Source: Gammaproteobacteria bacterium
Lineage (GTDB): Bacteria; Pseudomonadota; Gammaproteobacteria; Steroidobacterales; Steroidobacteraceae
Reading direction: 5' to 3'
DNA: 64,000 nt
NCBI GenBank assembly: GCA_025350055.1
Contig: JANXYK010000013.1
Location: forward strand, 29,890-93,889
Shown here: in pieces, positions 45,121 to 53,189 of the stretch
How the letters are laid out: the number at the start of each line of letters is the position of its first letter
Position numbering within the stretch: position 1 is the stretch's first letter
The notes under the pieces: model-generated
What the model was told of the DNA's origin: nothing
Databases searched by the model: none
Seen by the model: the letters and a program-made list of their open reading frames with translations, nothing else
Position numbers and translations under genes: made by a program

Positions 45121-45579
45121 ATGCGACTGCCCGAACCCCTGTTCGTAGTGATCAACCCGATGATGCGGGTGCTGCTGCGCAGTCCGCTGCATTGCATGCT
45201 GAGCGGCAGCCTGATGCTGATCAGCTTCACCGGCCGCAAGAGTGGCCGGCGCTACACCACACCGGTGCGCTACGTGCGCGTGGATGGCGCGGTGCGTTGC
45301 TTCACTTCGGCCGAGAACCTCTGGTGGCGGAATCTGCGCGGTGGGGCGACGGTGTCGCTGTTGATTGCGGGCAAGGAAGCGCCTTACGACGCGCAGGCGA
45401 TCTTTGACGACCCGCCGCGCATCCGCGCAGCGTTGCAGCAGTATCTCGCACTGTTCCCGGCGGATGCGTCCTATCACGAGATCCGCCTGAATCGCGATCG
45501 CACACTGGTGCCCGAGGATCTGGAGCGCGCCAGCCATGAAGCGGTGGTGGTCGAATTGCGGCCGCTGCATCCATGCTGA
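45121..45579 (+). CDS. Nitroreductase/quinone reductase family protein (DDN-like)
   Basis: A 152-residue split-barrel protein with LISFTGRKSGRRYTTPVRYV, the signature of the deazaflavin-dependent nitroreductase (DDN) family, and ENLWWRNLRGGATVSLLI. In actinobacteria these use F420; in proteobacteria the cofactor is unclear (FMN possible). ATG 45121 lies 61 bp from the divergent GH2 gene. It overlaps the next gene by seven bases. Confidence 0.75.
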   Translation: MRLPEPLFVVINPMMRVLLRSPLHCMLSGSLMLISFTGRKSGRRYTTPVRYVRVDGAVRCFTSAENLWWRNLRGGATVSLLIAGKEAPYDAQAIFDDPPRIRAALQQYLALFPADASYHEIRLNRDRTLVPEDLERASHEAVVVELRPLHPC

Positions 45580-46013
45580 TCAACGGCGGCTGCCATTGCA
45601 GGAACATCAGCTTCCAGCTCGACTGGAGGCCCGAGCCCGAGTTCATACCCGCGCGGGCCTGCGACTGCAGCTTCTGCGTCAAGCACGGAGGTGTGTGGAC
45701 CTCCTGCCCGACCGGGCGACTGCAGGTGACGCTGCACGAGCCCGATCAGGTATCGGTGTATGCCTTCGAAACGAAGACCGCGGATTTCCATGTGTGCCGC
45801 AACTGCGGTGTCGTGCCGGTCGTGAGCTGCAGCATCGATGCGCAGCTCCATGCGGTGGTCAGCGTCAATGCCTTCGATGATGTGGCGCGTTCATTGGTGC
45901 GCCAGGCGTCGGCGTCATTCGGCGCTGAGGCCACGGGCGATCGGTTGGCCAGGCGCAAGCGCAACTGGATCGCGCAGGTGGAATTCGTGCCAGGAATTGC
46001 GGGCGGTCGCTGA
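45573..46013 (+). CDS. GFA/CENP-V-fold zinc protein
   Basis: A 146-residue protein with the GFA zinc motifs GGCHCRNISFQLDW, RACDCSFCVKHGG and HVCRNCGVVPVV, giving the expected Cys sets for two zinc sites. The family was named for glutathione-dependent formaldehyde activation, but that activity is not established for most members. Coupling to the DDN-like gene suggests a shared transcript. The molecular role is unknown. Confidence 0.82.
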   Translation: MLINGGCHCRNISFQLDWRPEPEFIPARACDCSFCVKHGGVWTSCPTGRLQVTLHEPDQVSVYAFETKTADFHVCRNCGVVPVVSCSIDAQLHAVVSVNAFDDVARSLVRQASASFGAEATGDRLARRKRNWIAQVEFVPGIAGGR

Positions 46014-46033
46014 TGCGCAAGCTCGTGTGAACT

Positions 46034-46543
46034 GTGCGCGTACGCAGCTTTCCCGCGATTGCCGACAGCGCCGCGAACCGGCTGGTGCTCGGCACGATGC
46101 CCGGCAAGGCATCGCTGCGGGCTGGCGAATACTACGCGCACCAGCGCAACGCCTTCTGGGGGATCATGGATGCGCTGTTCGGCATTCCTGCCAGCGCGCC
46201 CTACGCGCAGCGTGGTGCCGGACTGCGTGCCCAGGGCATCGCGCTCTGGGATGTATTGCAGAGCTGCAGCCGCGATTCCAGCCTCGATGCCGACATCGTG
46301 GCAGAGAGCATCGTGCCCAATCCTCTCGCGGCCTTTCTGCACGAGCATCCCTCAGTGCGTTCGGTCTATTTCAATGGCGCGGCCGCCGAGGCTCTCTACA
46401 AGAGATATGTGCAGCCCGAGCTGGGTGGCGCCTGGCGCGATCTCAGCTACATTCGCCTGCCCTCGACCAGCCCTGCCAATGCGCGCCTGAGCGCGGCAGC
46501 AAAGCTCGCACGCTGGTCGGTGTTGAAACAGCCGAACCCATGA
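46034..46543 (+). CDS. DNA-deoxyinosine glycosylase (UDG family 6/HDG)
   Basis: A 169-residue protein with LVLGTMPGKASLRAGEYYAH and QRNAFWGIMDALFG, the motif 1 region of hypoxanthine-DNA glycosylases in the uracil-DNA glycosylase superfamily, then LWDVLQSCSRDSSLD, VYFNGAAAEALY and LPSTSPANA (motif 2 region). It would remove hypoxanthine from deaminated DNA. GTG 46034 is the only plausible start. Confidence 0.85.
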   Translation: MRVRSFPAIADSAANRLVLGTMPGKASLRAGEYYAHQRNAFWGIMDALFGIPASAPYAQRGAGLRAQGIALWDVLQSCSRDSSLDADIVAESIVPNPLAAFLHEHPSVRSVYFNGAAAEALYKRYVQPELGGAWRDLSYIRLPSTSPANARLSAAAKLARWSVLKQPNP

Positions 46544-46564
46544 AGCGGGCTCACTGAGGTCACG

Positions 46565-46921
46565 ATGCGCGATCTGGCTCCCGACATCCTGCGACAACGC
46601 CTGCTCATAGAAGGCCTCAACACGGCCGACATCGACAGCCAGGCGGCCGAGCAATACCTGCTGGGCGTCGCGGCGCACCTGAACCTGCGCACTTACGGCA
46701 AGCCCATCGTGCATGCACCGGGTGGTGCCGGCAAGGAAGAGAATGAGGGTTTCGATGCTTTCATTCCGCTGATCGACTCGGGCATCTCGCTGTATGTGTG
46801 GAGCAAGCAGCGCTTCTTCGCGGCGGTGCTGTTCACCTGCAAGAGTTTCGATGCCGAGCGCGCGCTGCAGTACACCAACGCCTGGTTTGGCGCCTCGCAG
46901 CTTGAACATCGCTCGTTCTAG
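46565..46921 (+). CDS. SpeD-like (S-adenosylmethionine decarboxylase fold) small protein
   Basis: A 118-residue protein. The region PLIDSGISLYVW...AAVLFTCKSF aligns with the class 1B AdoMet decarboxylase segment SESHLTIHTW...AAIDLFTCG. S72 falls on the serine that self-cleaves to the pyruvoyl group, and C92 on the proton-donor Cys, with the same 20-residue spacing; the processing His is replaced by Tyr (Y77) and the preceding Glu by Asp. The N-terminal half (LLIEGLNTADID, LNLRTYGKPIVHAPGG) fits the first strand and helix. No spermidine synthase is nearby. It could be a decarboxylase with changed substrate or a non-catalytic homologue. The alignment is by eye. Confidence 0.6.
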   Translation: MRDLAPDILRQRLLIEGLNTADIDSQAAEQYLLGVAAHLNLRTYGKPIVHAPGGAGKEENEGFDAFIPLIDSGISLYVWSKQRFFAAVLFTCKSFDAERALQYTNAWFGASQLEHRSF

Positions 46922-46959
46922 GGTACGATCAGCAGCTCGGCTCACCACGGCAGGCATCC

Positions 46960-47070
46960 ATGTTTCCCATGCAGATATCGATCACCTACATTGCCGCGAC
47001 CACCATCGGCGCCGGGATCACTTTCATCGCAGCCGGATTTTCCATCCTGGCGCTGGATCGCCAGCGCTGA
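46960..47070 (+). CDS. Possible 36-residue single-helix membrane peptide
   Basis: ATG 46960 to TGA 47068-47070 encodes MFPMQISITY, a small-residue hydrophobic helix (IAATTIGAGITFIAAGFSIL) and a polar end ALDRQR. The helix is Gly/Ala/Ile/Thr-rich and looks like a real membrane segment, not a chance frame. No good ribosome site precedes it. It lies 38 bp after the SpeD-like gene and 37 bp before another membrane protein. Not a recognised family. Confidence 0.4.
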   Translation: MFPMQISITYIAATTIGAGITFIAAGFSILALDRQR

Positions 47071-47107
47071 CAAGCAGACGTTCGGCAGACAAACGGGGGA
47101 GAATCAC

Positions 47108-47548
47108 ATGTCCGACGGCAACACCGGCAACACACCGCCACGCAGCTTCTGGATCATCGGCGTACTCGCGCTGCTCTGGAATCTGCTGGGCGTCGCCAGC
47201 TACCTGATGACCGTGAAGATGAGCCCGGCCGCACTCAGCGCGATGCCCGAAGCCGAGCGCGCGCTCTACCAGGACATTCCTGCATGGGTGACTTCAAGCT
47301 TCGCGATCGCCGTGTTCGGCGGCACGCTGGCCTGCATCCTGCTTTTGATGCGCAAGCGCCTGGCCGGCACGCTGTTCCTGGTGTCGCTGCTCGCGATCCT
47401 GGTGCAGATGAGCCATGCCTTCTTCATGACACCGATGTTGGCGGTGCGCGGCCCGGCTGGCGCGGCGCTGCCCCTGTGCGTGATCGTCGCGGCGATCTTC
47501 CTGGTGTGGTATTCGCGCGGTGCGCAGAGCCGGGGCTGGCTGAGCTGA
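47108..47548 (+). CDS. Four-helix membrane protein of unknown function
   Basis: A 146-residue protein with four predicted helices: SFWIIGVLALLWNLLGVASY, VTSSFAIAVFGGTLACILLL, AGTLFLVSLLAILVQMSHAF and a last one around LPLCVIVAAIFLVWYS. A strong GGGGGAG site (47095-47101) precedes ATG 47108. Conserved hypothetical membrane proteins of this size and layout are common in proteobacteria, but I cannot assign a function. Confidence 0.75.
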   Translation: MSDGNTGNTPPRSFWIIGVLALLWNLLGVASYLMTVKMSPAALSAMPEAERALYQDIPAWVTSSFAIAVFGGTLACILLLMRKRLAGTLFLVSLLAILVQMSHAFFMTPMLAVRGPAGAALPLCVIVAAIFLVWYSRGAQSRGWLS

Positions 47549-47558
47549 GGCAACCGCT

Positions 47559-47753
47559 TTGGGTACCGGAAACCTGGCGCGCACCATCACCATACTGGCG
47601 GCGATCGTCTCGCTCACCGCAGTGCTGATGATGGTCGCGAGCGCGCTGCGCGGCGCGCAGGTGAATCGCGGCGCACTGGTGGTGGCTTTCATCGTGCTCG
47701 GCGCCACTATCAGTCGTCTGGCGCGATCGCGCGGCATTCCAAAGGATCGATGA
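47559..47753 (+). CDS. Small two-helix membrane protein
   Basis: A 64-residue frame from TTG 47559, 10 bp after the preceding gene, with two hydrophobic segments (ITILAAIVSLTAVLMMVASAL and GALVVAFIVLGATISRLA) and basic ends. The helical pattern and tight spacing support coding; the TTG start and lack of a recognised family keep confidence moderate. Confidence 0.5.
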   Translation: MGTGNLARTITILAAIVSLTAVLMMVASALRGAQVNRGALVVAFIVLGATISRLARSRGIPKDR

Positions 47754-47784
47754 ACCGCAGGCGCTGCGGTGCAGTGCTGGCCGG

Positions 47785-48039
47785 GTGAGTTCCCGCAAGC
47801 AAACGCCGGCGGTCACGGTAATTCAGGTCAAGGGCAAACCCAATGCCCGCAACAGTCTGCTCGAAGAGACCAGCCCGGGCGTATGGCAGGCGCAATTGAA
47901 GAGCCCGCCGGTCGATGGCAAGGCCAACAAGGAACTCATCGCGCTGGTCGTTGAGCACTTTGGAAGACCGAAGTCCGCCGTGTCCATCAAGAGCGGCGGC
48001 TCCGGGCGCTTGAAGCGCGTTGCGATTGAAAGCGGCTGA
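47785..48039 (+). CDS. DUF167 (YggU) family protein
   Basis: An 84-residue soluble protein from GTG 47785. QVKGKPNARNS, LKSPPVDGKANKELI and KSAVSIKSGGSGRLKRV are the conserved DUF167 blocks. Members are widespread and structurally known, but their biological role is unsettled. Its stop abuts the stop of the convergent gene with no bases between. Confidence 0.9.
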   Translation: MSSRKQTPAVTVIQVKGKPNARNSLLEETSPGVWQAQLKSPPVDGKANKELIALVVEHFGRPKSAVSIKSGGSGRLKRVAIESG

Positions 48040-48807
48040 CTACTGCCTGCCGCTGTTCATCTCGCTGCCATTGGCCAGCTTCAGGTACTGCGGCTCCCAT
48101 TCCACCGTGAAGCGCCCCTCGACCTGATCGGCGAAGGCCCGCTGCTGATCACTCGCCAGATGTGCGTTGTTGCCGCAGTAGAATTCCGTGCTCTCGCCCG
48201 AAGCGATCTCCTGCTGCAGATCGATCCAGCACAGATTCATCGGCAGGTAGGCATCGCGATCGCGCGCCTGCAGCGCTCCCTTGAGCGCGACGATGGACTG
48301 GCTGCCGTGGTTCTGCACCCGCACGCGCAGCACGAAGGTGGTGGCATCGCTCACCTGATGGGCTTTCTTGGCGTAGTCCGGGTCGCTCTGCTGCTGGGCT
48401 TCGTTGCGTGTCATGACCTTCGCGCTCACCACGCGTGCCTCGACGATGTGACGCAGTGGCGCCATCTGTGCTTCGCGGTCGGCCTTGCGATCAGCAGCCT
48501 TCGCATCGGCCACTGGCTGCTTCGCTGCCCAGCGCTTCTGCAGGTCGATGGCTTCGGCGAAGGTGCGCGCAGTCAGCGAATCCTCCGGATCGGCAAACTT
48601 CGGCGTCAGCACGTCGCCGTTGCTGCGCTTGACGTAGTGCTCCATTAGCTTGCGCTCGTCATCGGGCAGGCGGGCCAGCTGTTTCTGCACGCTGCTGAGG
48701 TCGGTAGTGCCGAAGAGGAGTGCCGTACGGTGCGGGTCGCCCGGGCGCATGAACAGCCAGGCTACGCCGATGACTAGCAGGAGCAGGAATACATGGAACT
48801 TGGTCAT
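48040..48807 (-). CDS. Membrane-anchored protein of unknown function
   Basis: A 255-residue protein with one N-terminal hydrophobic anchor (VFLLLLVIGVAWLFM) and a soluble, mostly periplasmic part. The central stretch (KRWAAKQPVADAKAADRKADREAQM) is charged, Ala-rich and probably helical. The C-terminal half has FVLRVRVQNHGSQSIVALKG, YLPMNLCWIDLQQ and a second Cys in TEFYCGNNAH, suggesting a beta-sandwich with a possible disulfide. No family is recognised. The start at 48807 gives a proper anchor; further upstream codons do not. Confidence 0.7.
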   Translation of the reverse strand: MTKFHVFLLLLVIGVAWLFMRPGDPHRTALLFGTTDLSSVQKQLARLPDDERKLMEHYVKRSNGDVLTPKFADPEDSLTARTFAEAIDLQKRWAAKQPVADAKAADRKADREAQMAPLRHIVEARVVSAKVMTRNEAQQQSDPDYAKKAHQVSDATTFVLRVRVQNHGSQSIVALKGALQARDRDAYLPMNLCWIDLQQEIASGESTEFYCGNNAHLASDQQRAFADQVEGRFTVEWEPQYLKLANGSEMNSGRQ

Positions 48808-49010
48808 CGTATGCTCGCCTTCTTGATAGCCACACGCGCTGGCAAGGGTCGGGTTGTGATGAGAATGCGGCGGTGTCGGAGGTCGCGAATTTGCGCGCCC
48901 ATGGCTCTGCCCCAGCCGCACCATGCATGGGTTGGCGGCCCAAATCTGTGCAAAGTGAGCACAAATCGGCGTTTCGCAGGCTTGATGGAGGGCTCTGCTG
49001 CGGCTAATCT

Positions 49011-49029
49011 ATACACATACGATGTGTAT
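49011..49029 (+). promoter_or_regulatory. Palindromic operator candidate upstream of vapBC
   Basis: ATACACAT (49011-49018) and ATGTGTAT (49022-49029) form a perfect inverted repeat around three bases, ending 12 bp before the vapB ATG. VapB antitoxins usually repress their own operon through such palindromes near the start, so autoregulation is expected. The AT-rich arms stand out in this high-GC sequence. Confidence 0.7.
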
Positions 49030-49041
49030 GGAATCGACGAC

Positions 49042-49272
49042 ATGAAAAGCCCGACGCGACGCGCTACTGATCGCACCAATATCGTGTTGGACACGGCACT
49101 GGTCAATCGCGTCAAGCGATTGGCCAGGGTGCGCACCACCCGCGACGCGGTCCACGTGGCATTGGATCATTACGTGCGCAGCCGCGACTTCTCGGCCGCG
49201 CTGGCGTTGCATGGTTCGGGTGGTGTTGCCGAAGGTTACGACCCCAAGGCCGTCAGCCCAGCGCGCCGCTAG
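49042..49272 (+). CDS. vapB: VapB-type antitoxin
   Basis: A 76-residue protein: DRTNIVLDTALVNRVKRLAR and TTRDAVHVALDHYVR form the ribbon-helix-helix-like DNA-binding half of the VapB (DUF2191) family, and the tail (GGVAEGYDPKAV) would wrap the toxin. ATG 49042 was chosen; an ATG within the operator would also be in frame only with extra unrelated residues. The toxin gene follows three bases after the stop. Confidence 0.9.
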   Translation: MKSPTRRATDRTNIVLDTALVNRVKRLARVRTTRDAVHVALDHYVRSRDFSAALALHGSGGVAEGYDPKAVSPARR

Positions 49273-49275
49273 ATC

Positions 49276-49680
49276 ATGCTGGTCGATTCCTCGGTCTGGA
49301 TTCCGTTCCTGCGCGGCGATCGCGTGGTTGAAGTCGAAATCCTGGTGCAAGCGCTGTCGCGATCGCTACCAGTCTGGCTCGCGCCGCCCATACTGCAGGA
49401 AGTGCTGCAGGGTGCGGATCGTCCCGAGAGATTCGCCAAGTGGGACCAGATATTGGGCGAGCTGCCACTTCTGGTCGAGCCCAATCCCCGAGTCGCCGCG
49501 CGCGAGGCTGCCCAGCTCTATGCCCGCTGCCGGTGGCAGGGCATAAAGCCTCGTTCTGCCAACGACTGCCTGATCGCAATTCATGCCATCAGCAACGAGA
49601 TACCCCTGCTGCACAATGACCGCGATTTCGAGTTGATCGCACGGGTTGAACCGCGACTGATGTTCTTGCCAAGCAACTAG
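49276..49680 (+). CDS. vapC: VapC-type PIN-domain RNase toxin
   Basis: A 134-residue PIN domain. The acidic metal site is intact: D4 in MLVDSSVWIPFLRG, E in PPILQEVLQG, D in SANDCLIAIHA and D in LLHNDRDFELIA. VapC toxins cut tRNA or rRNA when freed from VapB. The pair is compact and complete, and probably active. Confidence 0.93.
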   Translation: MLVDSSVWIPFLRGDRVVEVEILVQALSRSLPVWLAPPILQEVLQGADRPERFAKWDQILGELPLLVEPNPRVAAREAAQLYARCRWQGIKPRSANDCLIAIHAISNEIPLLHNDRDFELIARVEPRLMFLPSN

Positions 49681-49689
49681 GTCAGCTGC

Positions 49690-51354
49690 TCAATTGACTG
49701 CATTCCCTTGAGCCGTCTGCTCGCAGAACATGCGGCGGGTCACTTCGGCCGAATTGATCGGTTCTATGGAATCACCCAGCCGCATGAGCTTTTCGCCGGC
49801 GGAAAATTCTGGCCACGGCGGGAGCCCGCTAGCGTTGGGATTCCCGGTCTTCGCGAACCGCACCCAATAGCCCGAGGCGACGTCGGCGAGATGGCGATCG
49901 GCGATCGTCCACGGCCGATCCAGTCGTGAGAGATTCCGGAATACGTAGGGCACTTCGCCAGTGTGGAATGCACCGAACTCCGGGTGCTGCGGCCAGGGGA
50001 TGGCACGATCGAAGTAGTAGGCGTATACGGTGCCGCTCGCCACGTGCTGTGCCTTGGCGTAACGCGCCAGCGCCACGCGTGCGCAGTCGATGAGCGACGC
50101 ATTGCGCGCGGCGGTCACTTCGGCATCGGTCGCCGCGGGATACAGCCTGAAGTATTCGCCCACGCGCTCGCCGTAGCGCTTGCCGGCTTCCGCCTGCCAG
50201 TCGGTGAGTGTGTCGACGCGGGGCGGACCGAAGCCGGGGATGGGAAGTGCATCGCCGCTGACGATGCCGAACAGCAGCGGCACCTGATTCGTCGCAGCTT
50301 CGGCGCGAACGACATTGCCGTCGATGGTTGGCGTGTAGCGCAGCGCTTGTCCATCTACAACCGCTCGCGGACCCAGCAGTTCAGCGGCCGGCAAGGCGCG
50401 CAGCGCGGCGGCGCTGGTCGCACCCAAGACTTCCCCCAGTCGCGTTCCGCCCTGCTCCATCACTGCGAGCGACCGCTGGGCGTAAAACTCTCGCCCGAGC
50501 CAGCCCGGCCCGCTCTGCGCAATGGCGCGCGCAAACAATCCTCTGGTCAGCGGTGATTCCATCAGCAACTTCACCGACATCGCACCGGCCGACTGGCCGA
50601 AGATCGTGACGCGCGCGGGATCACCACCGAACGCAGCGATATTGCGCTTGACCCACTGCAAGGCGGCGATCTGGTCGAGCAATCCGTAGTTGCCAGAATG
50701 AAAGTCGGCGGACTCGGCGCTGAGCTCGGGGTGCACGAAGAATCCGAACGGACCGACGCGGTAGTTGAAGCTCACCAGTACGACGCCCAGGCGGGCGAGT
50801 TTTGCGCCGTCGTATAGCGAAATCGCGCTGGAGCCCTCACCGAAGCCACCGCCGTAGATCCATACCATGACGGCGCGACGCGCATGGGGATCGGGATCAG
50901 TGGTCCACACATTCACATAGAGGCAGTCTTCACTGATCGGCCCCTGCGTCATGAACTCCGCCGTCCACGGAAGCCGCGAGCCCGCCTCGTCCTGCATGCA
51001 GCTCGCGCTGAAGTGATCGTTGATGCGCAGCCCTTTCCATGACGCGGGCGGCTGCGGCGCGCGCCAGCGCAGTGCACCGACCGGCGGCGCGGCGAACGGG
51101 ATGCCCAGAAAGCGACTGGTGCCTTCCGCATCGACCGCGCCGGTTACGCGCCCTTGCTGTGTAGTGACGACGGGCACAACAGGAATCGCCGGCCCGGCGC
51201 TCGAGGTCAGTGCAACCACCCCTAGCAGAGCCGCCAGGAAATTCGGTGCGCTCGCATAGCGACTTCGATCGCCAGCCAGAAATCTGCGCTTGCGAGTCAG
51301 CACTTGCGTTGCACCGAACGCCCGCCTCGGGCTCGTCCTACTTGCACTTCGCAT
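49690..51354 (-). CDS. Exported type-B carboxylesterase
   Basis: An alpha/beta hydrolase of about 554 residues with TQQGRVTGAVDAEGTSRFLG, SEDCLYVNVWT, VWIYGGGFGEGSS (oxyanion hole), the nucleophile Ser in FGQSAGAMSVKLL and the His region FGAFHTGEVPYVF. A hydrophobic stretch (FLAALLGVVALTSSAGPAIP) about 45 residues in looks like an export signal, so the real start may be GTG near 51304, not ATG 51354, which overlaps the upstream GNAT gene by 17 bp. Substrates are probably esters of small acids; specificity unknown. Confidence 0.85.
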   Translation of the reverse strand: MRSASRTSPRRAFGATQVLTRKRRFLAGDRSRYASAPNFLAALLGVVALTSSAGPAIPVVPVVTTQQGRVTGAVDAEGTSRFLGIPFAAPPVGALRWRAPQPPASWKGLRINDHFSASCMQDEAGSRLPWTAEFMTQGPISEDCLYVNVWTTDPDPHARRAVMVWIYGGGFGEGSSAISLYDGAKLARLGVVLVSFNYRVGPFGFFVHPELSAESADFHSGNYGLLDQIAALQWVKRNIAAFGGDPARVTIFGQSAGAMSVKLLMESPLTRGLFARAIAQSGPGWLGREFYAQRSLAVMEQGGTRLGEVLGATSAAALRALPAAELLGPRAVVDGQALRYTPTIDGNVVRAEAATNQVPLLFGIVSGDALPIPGFGPPRVDTLTDWQAEAGKRYGERVGEYFRLYPAATDAEVTAARNASLIDCARVALARYAKAQHVASGTVYAYYFDRAIPWPQHPEFGAFHTGEVPYVFRNLSRLDRPWTIADRHLADVASGYWVRFAKTGNPNASGLPPWPEFSAGEKLMRLGDSIEPINSAEVTRRMFCEQTAQGNAVN

Positions 51355-51907
51355 ACAGGTAACAGGTCCGTGGGTCAGGTCCAATGTTTGGAAGCACCGC
51401 GTAGCGCGCCATTTGAGCTTCGCGCAGAAAACCGGCCTTTTCAAGTGCGCGGGCGGAAGCAGCGTTCTCGATATCGCAGAATGCCTGAACCCGGTAGATG
51501 GAGGGATCTGATAGCGCCGCGTCGCTCAGGGCACGGATGGCCTCCGCCATCAAACCCCGACCCCAGAGACTACGGCGCAGGACGTAACCGAGGTCGAGTC
51601 CGTGCGCGGTACGGCGGGCCTCGATCATGCCAATGGGAATGGTCGCATCCCTGGTTTCGGAAATGGCGTATGGACGACATTGCCCGCTGGACCAACTCTC
51701 GATGCACTGGGAGATGAACTGCACCGTTTCAGCGAGTGATTGGTTCGGACGCCACATCAGAAAGTGCGTTACCTGTGCGTCCTGTGCGTACCCGTTGAAG
51801 ATGGGTTCCGCATCGGAAACACTTGGTTGCCGCAGCACGAGTCGTTGCGTATGGATTTCAACAGGAAGAACGGAAATCACAAACTTGTGTTCTCCACGGT
51901 GAAACAT
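51338..51907 (-). CDS. GNAT family N-acetyltransferase (RimJ/RimL type)
   Basis: A 189-residue acyl-CoA transferase. ETQRLVLRQP-like start (IHTQRLVLRQPSVSDAEP), ISETRDATIPIGMIE, LGYVLRRSLWGRGLMAEAIR (acetyl-CoA loop) and VQAFCDIENAASARALEKAG are family blocks. Such enzymes acetylate ribosomal protein N-termini or small amines; the target is unknown. The region is less GC-rich than most of the window, hinting at recent arrival. Confidence 0.88.
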   Translation of the reverse strand: MFHRGEHKFVISVLPVEIHTQRLVLRQPSVSDAEPIFNGYAQDAQVTHFLMWRPNQSLAETVQFISQCIESWSSGQCRPYAISETRDATIPIGMIEARRTAHGLDLGYVLRRSLWGRGLMAEAIRALSDAALSDPSIYRVQAFCDIENAASARALEKAGFLREAQMARYAVLPNIGPDPRTCYLYAKCK

Positions 51908-52008
51908 GTCGATGTGGCTGCACGCACTGCACGTTAGCAGATGCAGAGATTAGTCCTCCGCTACGACTACTTCATGGCCTGTCGGCGGCTGATGGTCCGC
52001 AGCAAATC

Positions 52009-52644
52009 TCAGGCGCCGCTACGCCGCTCCATCGCCAGGCGCACTGCCAAACCGGCAAGAGCCGAACCCAGCAGGTGGCGCTGAACTCTGGCAAACGCGT
52101 GCCGTCGGGCGAACACAGAGGCCACAGCTGATGCCGAGCAGATGACGAGGGAATGTGCGCAGGCCGCGCAAAGGATTTGCACCAATCCAAGCACCAGCGT
52201 TTGACTCAAAACGTGACCTGCCGTCGGGTCGATGAACTGTGGCAGCAGAGCCCCGTAAGTGACGACGACCTTCGGATTCAGCAAGCAGGTCAACAAGCCA
52301 CGGCGATAGAGGGATACTTTGCTATCGGCGGGTAGCGCTGACGGAGCGAAAGCTGTGGACCGAGTGGTGAAGGCCCGATAGGCCAGCCACAACAAGTAGG
52401 CAGCGCCTGTCCAGCGAACCATGTTGTAAGCAACGGGAACCGCTCTGAACAGTGCTGACAGACCGGCTGCCGTCGCCAGCATGTAAACAAACATCCCCGT
52501 GCACACGCCTCCAAGCGAGGCAAACCCGGCCGAGCGCCCCTGACAGATCGAGCGCGATGCCAGATAGAGAAGATTGGGACCCGGCGAGAGCGCCATGAGA
52601 AAAGCAACAACCGCGAACGACAATACTTCTGAGATCAATGGCAT
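52009..52644 (-). CDS. LysE/RhtB-type amino acid exporter
   Basis: A 211-residue membrane protein with six helices. VAFLMALSPGPNLLYLASRS is the family signature, followed by GVCTGMFVYMLATAAGLSA and LLTCLLNPKVVVTYGALLPQF. LysE/RhtB proteins export amino acids such as threonine, homoserine or lysine. Like the neighbouring GNAT gene it shows weaker GC bias. Confidence 0.88.
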   Translation of the reverse strand: MPLISEVLSFAVVAFLMALSPGPNLLYLASRSICQGRSAGFASLGGVCTGMFVYMLATAAGLSALFRAVPVAYNMVRWTGAAYLLWLAYRAFTTRSTAFAPSALPADSKVSLYRRGLLTCLLNPKVVVTYGALLPQFIDPTAGHVLSQTLVLGLVQILCAACAHSLVICSASAVASVFARRHAFARVQRHLLGSALAGLAVRLAMERRSGA

Positions 52645-52736
52645 TGCATGAGTGCGCCCGTCCAAAGCGTGTATCGGGGAGCGACGACGGGCATGCTTCA
52701 GTGCCGGCCCATCCTCTCCCAAACACGCCCCAACAT

Positions 52737-53165
52737 TCAGTGGTGTATGTAGTTCTCGAGCTGCTCGATCGTCTGTGCTTGTTCCGCCAACACCGCCCGC
52801 ACCAGGTCACCGATCGATAGCATCCCCACCACCCGCTCCCCATCGACAACGGGCAAATGCCGTATGCGCCGATCCGTCATGATCTGCATGCATTGCTGCG
52901 CGCTCTCGTTGGGCTCCACCGTGTACACCTGCGCGGTCATGATCGCGCGCACCGGGGTGTCGGCGGATGAGCGGCCCTTGAGGATCACTTTGCGCGCGTA
53001 GTCGCGCTCGGAAACGATTCCGGCGAGCTTGTCGCCTTGCATTACCAGCAGTGCACCGACGCTGTGTTCCGCCATCAGACGTATGGCTTCGAGAACGGGA
53101 GCATCGGGGCCTACGGAGTAAATATCCCTGGGCTTGCGGCCCAGTAACTGTGCTGCGCTTGCCAT
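52737..53165 (-). CDS. CBS-domain pair protein
   Basis: A 142-residue protein made of two CBS motifs: VLEAIRLMAEHSVGALLVM, GIVSERDYARKVI, then TVEPNESAQQCMQIMTDRRI, HLPVVDGERVVGMLSIGDLV. CBS pairs usually bind adenine nucleotides and act as sensors. ATG 53165 has GGAGGT just upstream. It lies downstream of the NfeD gene on the same strand, after a GC-rich hairpin. Confidence 0.88.
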   Translation of the reverse strand: MASAAQLLGRKPRDIYSVGPDAPVLEAIRLMAEHSVGALLVMQGDKLAGIVSERDYARKVILKGRSSADTPVRAIMTAQVYTVEPNESAQQCMQIMTDRRIRHLPVVDGERVVGMLSIGDLVRAVLAEQAQTIEQLENYIHH

Positions 53166-53189
53166 GGCTACCTCCACTGCTCACATGTT

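Noticed and set aside
48947..48963. TGTGC/GCACA inverted repeat as a second vapBC operator
   Set aside because: Five-base arms with a seven-base spacer are easily met by chance; noted only beside the stronger palindrome.
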